A stretch of DNA of 6,556 nucleotides from assembly GCA_946413945.1 (NCBI GenBank), contig CAMKMR010000105.1:1-6556 (forward strand). Reading direction: 5' to 3'. Origin of the DNA: an uncultured Lachnospiraceae bacterium (lineage in GTDB: Bacteria > Bacillota > Clostridia > Lachnospirales > Lachnospiraceae). The notes under the pieces are model-generated. The model had not been told where the DNA came from. It did not search any database and saw only the letters and a list, made by a program, of their open reading frames with translations. Made by a program: the position numbers and the translations under genes. This document shows, piece after piece, positions 5,426 through 6,556 of this stretch (positions within the stretch are counted from its first letter, which is position 1; every line of letters begins with the position of its first letter).

Positions 5426-6556
5426 TTTGTAGATACGTATTTTATTTATCACATTAAAATTCTCTTCTGCATTCTTATAAGCAGCCTCTGTAATCTCCTC
5501 AGTGATAAAAGCAGTCTCTTCTACCATTTCAGATTTTTTAACTAAAGTAACACCGCCAAAATGTTCCTCTATCTGAGATTTATCGATCTCACCCTTAAGG
5601 CGTACAAAGAACTTTGTTTTAAACGTATCTATATCACCAAGAGTTCTCTTTTCAGAACTCCAGTAAACAATTTTATTATGCCCTAAATTTCTAGCGCAAT
5701 CTATAACATCAGAAACTACTGCTGAAGCTGTAGCATGCTTACCTGCACCCTTTCCGTAGAGCATTACATTTCCAAGCATATCTCCATGCATCTTTATTGC
5801 ATTAAATACACCGCTTACAGAATGAAGCGGATTCTCTTCATTAAGCATAAATGGCGCTACCATGGCATATACTTTTCCATCAATCTTCTGAGCCATACCA
5901 AGAAGTTTTATAGAATAGCCTAATTCCTTAGCATAAGAAAAATCTTCACTTGATATCTTTGTGATTCCCTCTGTGTAAATATCTTCATAATCAACCTGCT
6001 TTTCATATACCAATGAAGCAAGTATAGCAATCTTACGGCACGCATCATAGCCCTCAATATCAGCCTCTGGGTTTCTTTCTGCATAACCCTTTTCCTGAGC
6101 ATCCTTAAGCACTGCATCAAATTTAAGACCTTCTTTATCCATCTTTGTTAAGATGTAATTAGTAGTACCATTTAAGATACCAGAAATCTCATCAAAATGG
6201 TCCGCTGTGAGAGATTCATTTATAGCACGGATCACAGGGATTCCACCGCCAACTGATGCTTCAAATAAAAAGTTGGCATTCTTTTCTTTTGCAAGTTCAA
6301 GTAATTCAGCGCCATGTTTTGCAACCATTTCTTTATTTGATGTGCAGACACTCTTTCCCTTTAAAAGGGCATTTTTTACAAATGTATGCGCCGGTTCAAC
6401 ACCGCCCATTACTTCAACTACTATATCAACGCTTTCGTCATCAAGTATGGTATTAATGTCATGTACAAGAACCTTTTCAACCGGATCACCTGGAAACTCA
6501 CGTAAATCAAGAACATATTTTACATCAATGTCCTTGCCGGCACGTCTTGATATGTG
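5423..6556 (-). CDS. hom: homoserine dehydrogenase (N-terminus cut by window edge)
   Basis: NAD(P)H-dependent reduction of aspartate semialdehyde to homoserine, the branch point to threonine and methionine. The frame stays open to the right edge, giving 377 residues in the window. A start at the internal ATG (6409) would cut the domain: the 49 residues before it (HISRRAGKDIDVKYVLDLRE...ESVDIVVEV) are clearly Hom sequence, so only about 25 residues with the GxGxxG nucleotide-binding loop are missing. Visible are VVEVMGGVEPA, CTSNKEMVAKHG with the conserved lysine, FEASVGGGIPVI, GILNGTTNYILTKM, GYAERNPEADIEGYDACRK with the D-x-x-x-K catalytic pair (about 171 and 175 of the partial protein), and GAGKHATASAVVSDV. 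The last 65 residues (KTKFFVRLKG onward) sit where an ACT domain occurs in longer Hom proteins but lack its usual D-x-PGVL signature. The stop codon lies in an 18-bp palindrome, 63 nt before lysC. Confidence 0.96.
   Translation of the reverse strand, partial: HISRRAGKDIDVKYVLDLREFPGDPVEKVLVHDINTILDDESVDIVVEVMGGVEPAHTFVKNALLKGKSVCTSNKEMVAKHGAELLELAKEKNANFLFEASVGGGIPVIRAINESLTADHFDEISGILNGTTNYILTKMDKEGLKFDAVLKDAQEKGYAERNPEADIEGYDACRKIAILASLVYEKQVDYEDIYTEGITKISSEDFSYAKELGYSIKLLGMAQKIDGKVYAMVAPFMLNEENPLHSVSGVFNAIKMHGDMLGNVMLYGKGAGKHATASAVVSDVIDCARNLGHNKIVYWSSEKRTLGDIDTFKTKFFVRLKGEIDKSQIEEHFGGVTLVKKSEMVEETAFITEEITEAAYKNAEENFNVINKIRIYK

Noticed and set aside
5423..6409. A 328-residue Hom starting at the internal ATG at 6409
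   Set aside because: The 49 in-frame residues upstream to the window edge are clearly homoserine dehydrogenase (DLREFPGDPVEKV, DIVVEVMGG), so the gene is simply cut by the edge and not short.
5735..6456. Frames of 62-66 residues (plus 5735-5923, minus 5920-6120, plus 6256-6456) inside hom
   Set aside because: They are shadows of hom in other frames, with no ribosome binding site or motif and low-complexity or odd composition.

Overview
The window is AT-rich, with every gene on the minus strand. It reads as an ordinary chromosomal segment of a low-GC Gram-positive bacterium. Protein style (clostridial type Hom and LysC, an elongated RimI, a DCTD-like dCMP deaminase) and strong AGGAGG-type ribosome binding sites suggest Clostridia, most likely Lachnospiraceae (Butyrivibrio/Roseburia-like). 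That placement is inferred from memory of these families, not from a search. I see no mobile elements, phage genes, CRISPR arrays, tRNA or rRNA.

In transcription order (high to low coordinates) the layout is: hom (homoserine dehydrogenase, N-terminus cut off by the right edge, 5423-6556); a 63-nt gap with a perfect 18-bp palindrome overlapping the hom stop codon; lysC (aspartokinase, 4157-5359), which contains a well-formed internal ribosome binding site and in-frame start that should yield a separate regulatory beta subunit (4157-4627); a strong terminator-like hairpin (4104-4146) ending only 16 nt before the next start codon; a dCMP deaminase (3596-4087); a 160-nt very AT-rich gap built from about three degenerate 35-bp tandem repeats; then tsaE (2995-3435), tsaB (2278-2985), rimI (1745-2224), rnz (790-1698) and tsaD (start at 797, C-terminus cut off by the left edge).

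There are three functional blocks. hom and lysC feed the aspartate pathway (lysine, threonine, methionine, diaminopimelate). The dCMP deaminase supplies dUMP for thymidylate synthesis. tsaE, tsaB and tsaD make the threonylcarbamoyl-adenosine (t6A) modification of ANN-decoding tRNAs, accompanied by the protein acetyltransferase RimI and by the tRNA 3'-end nuclease RNase Z, so the left block is a tRNA-maturation operon. No wholly new system is evident. The points worth a second look are regulatory: the lysC internal start, the hairpin beside the dCMP deaminase ribosome binding site with a possible competing fold, the repeat-built tsaE leader, the insertion of rnz between rimI and tsaD with an 8-bp overlap, and the degenerate C-terminal domain of Hom.
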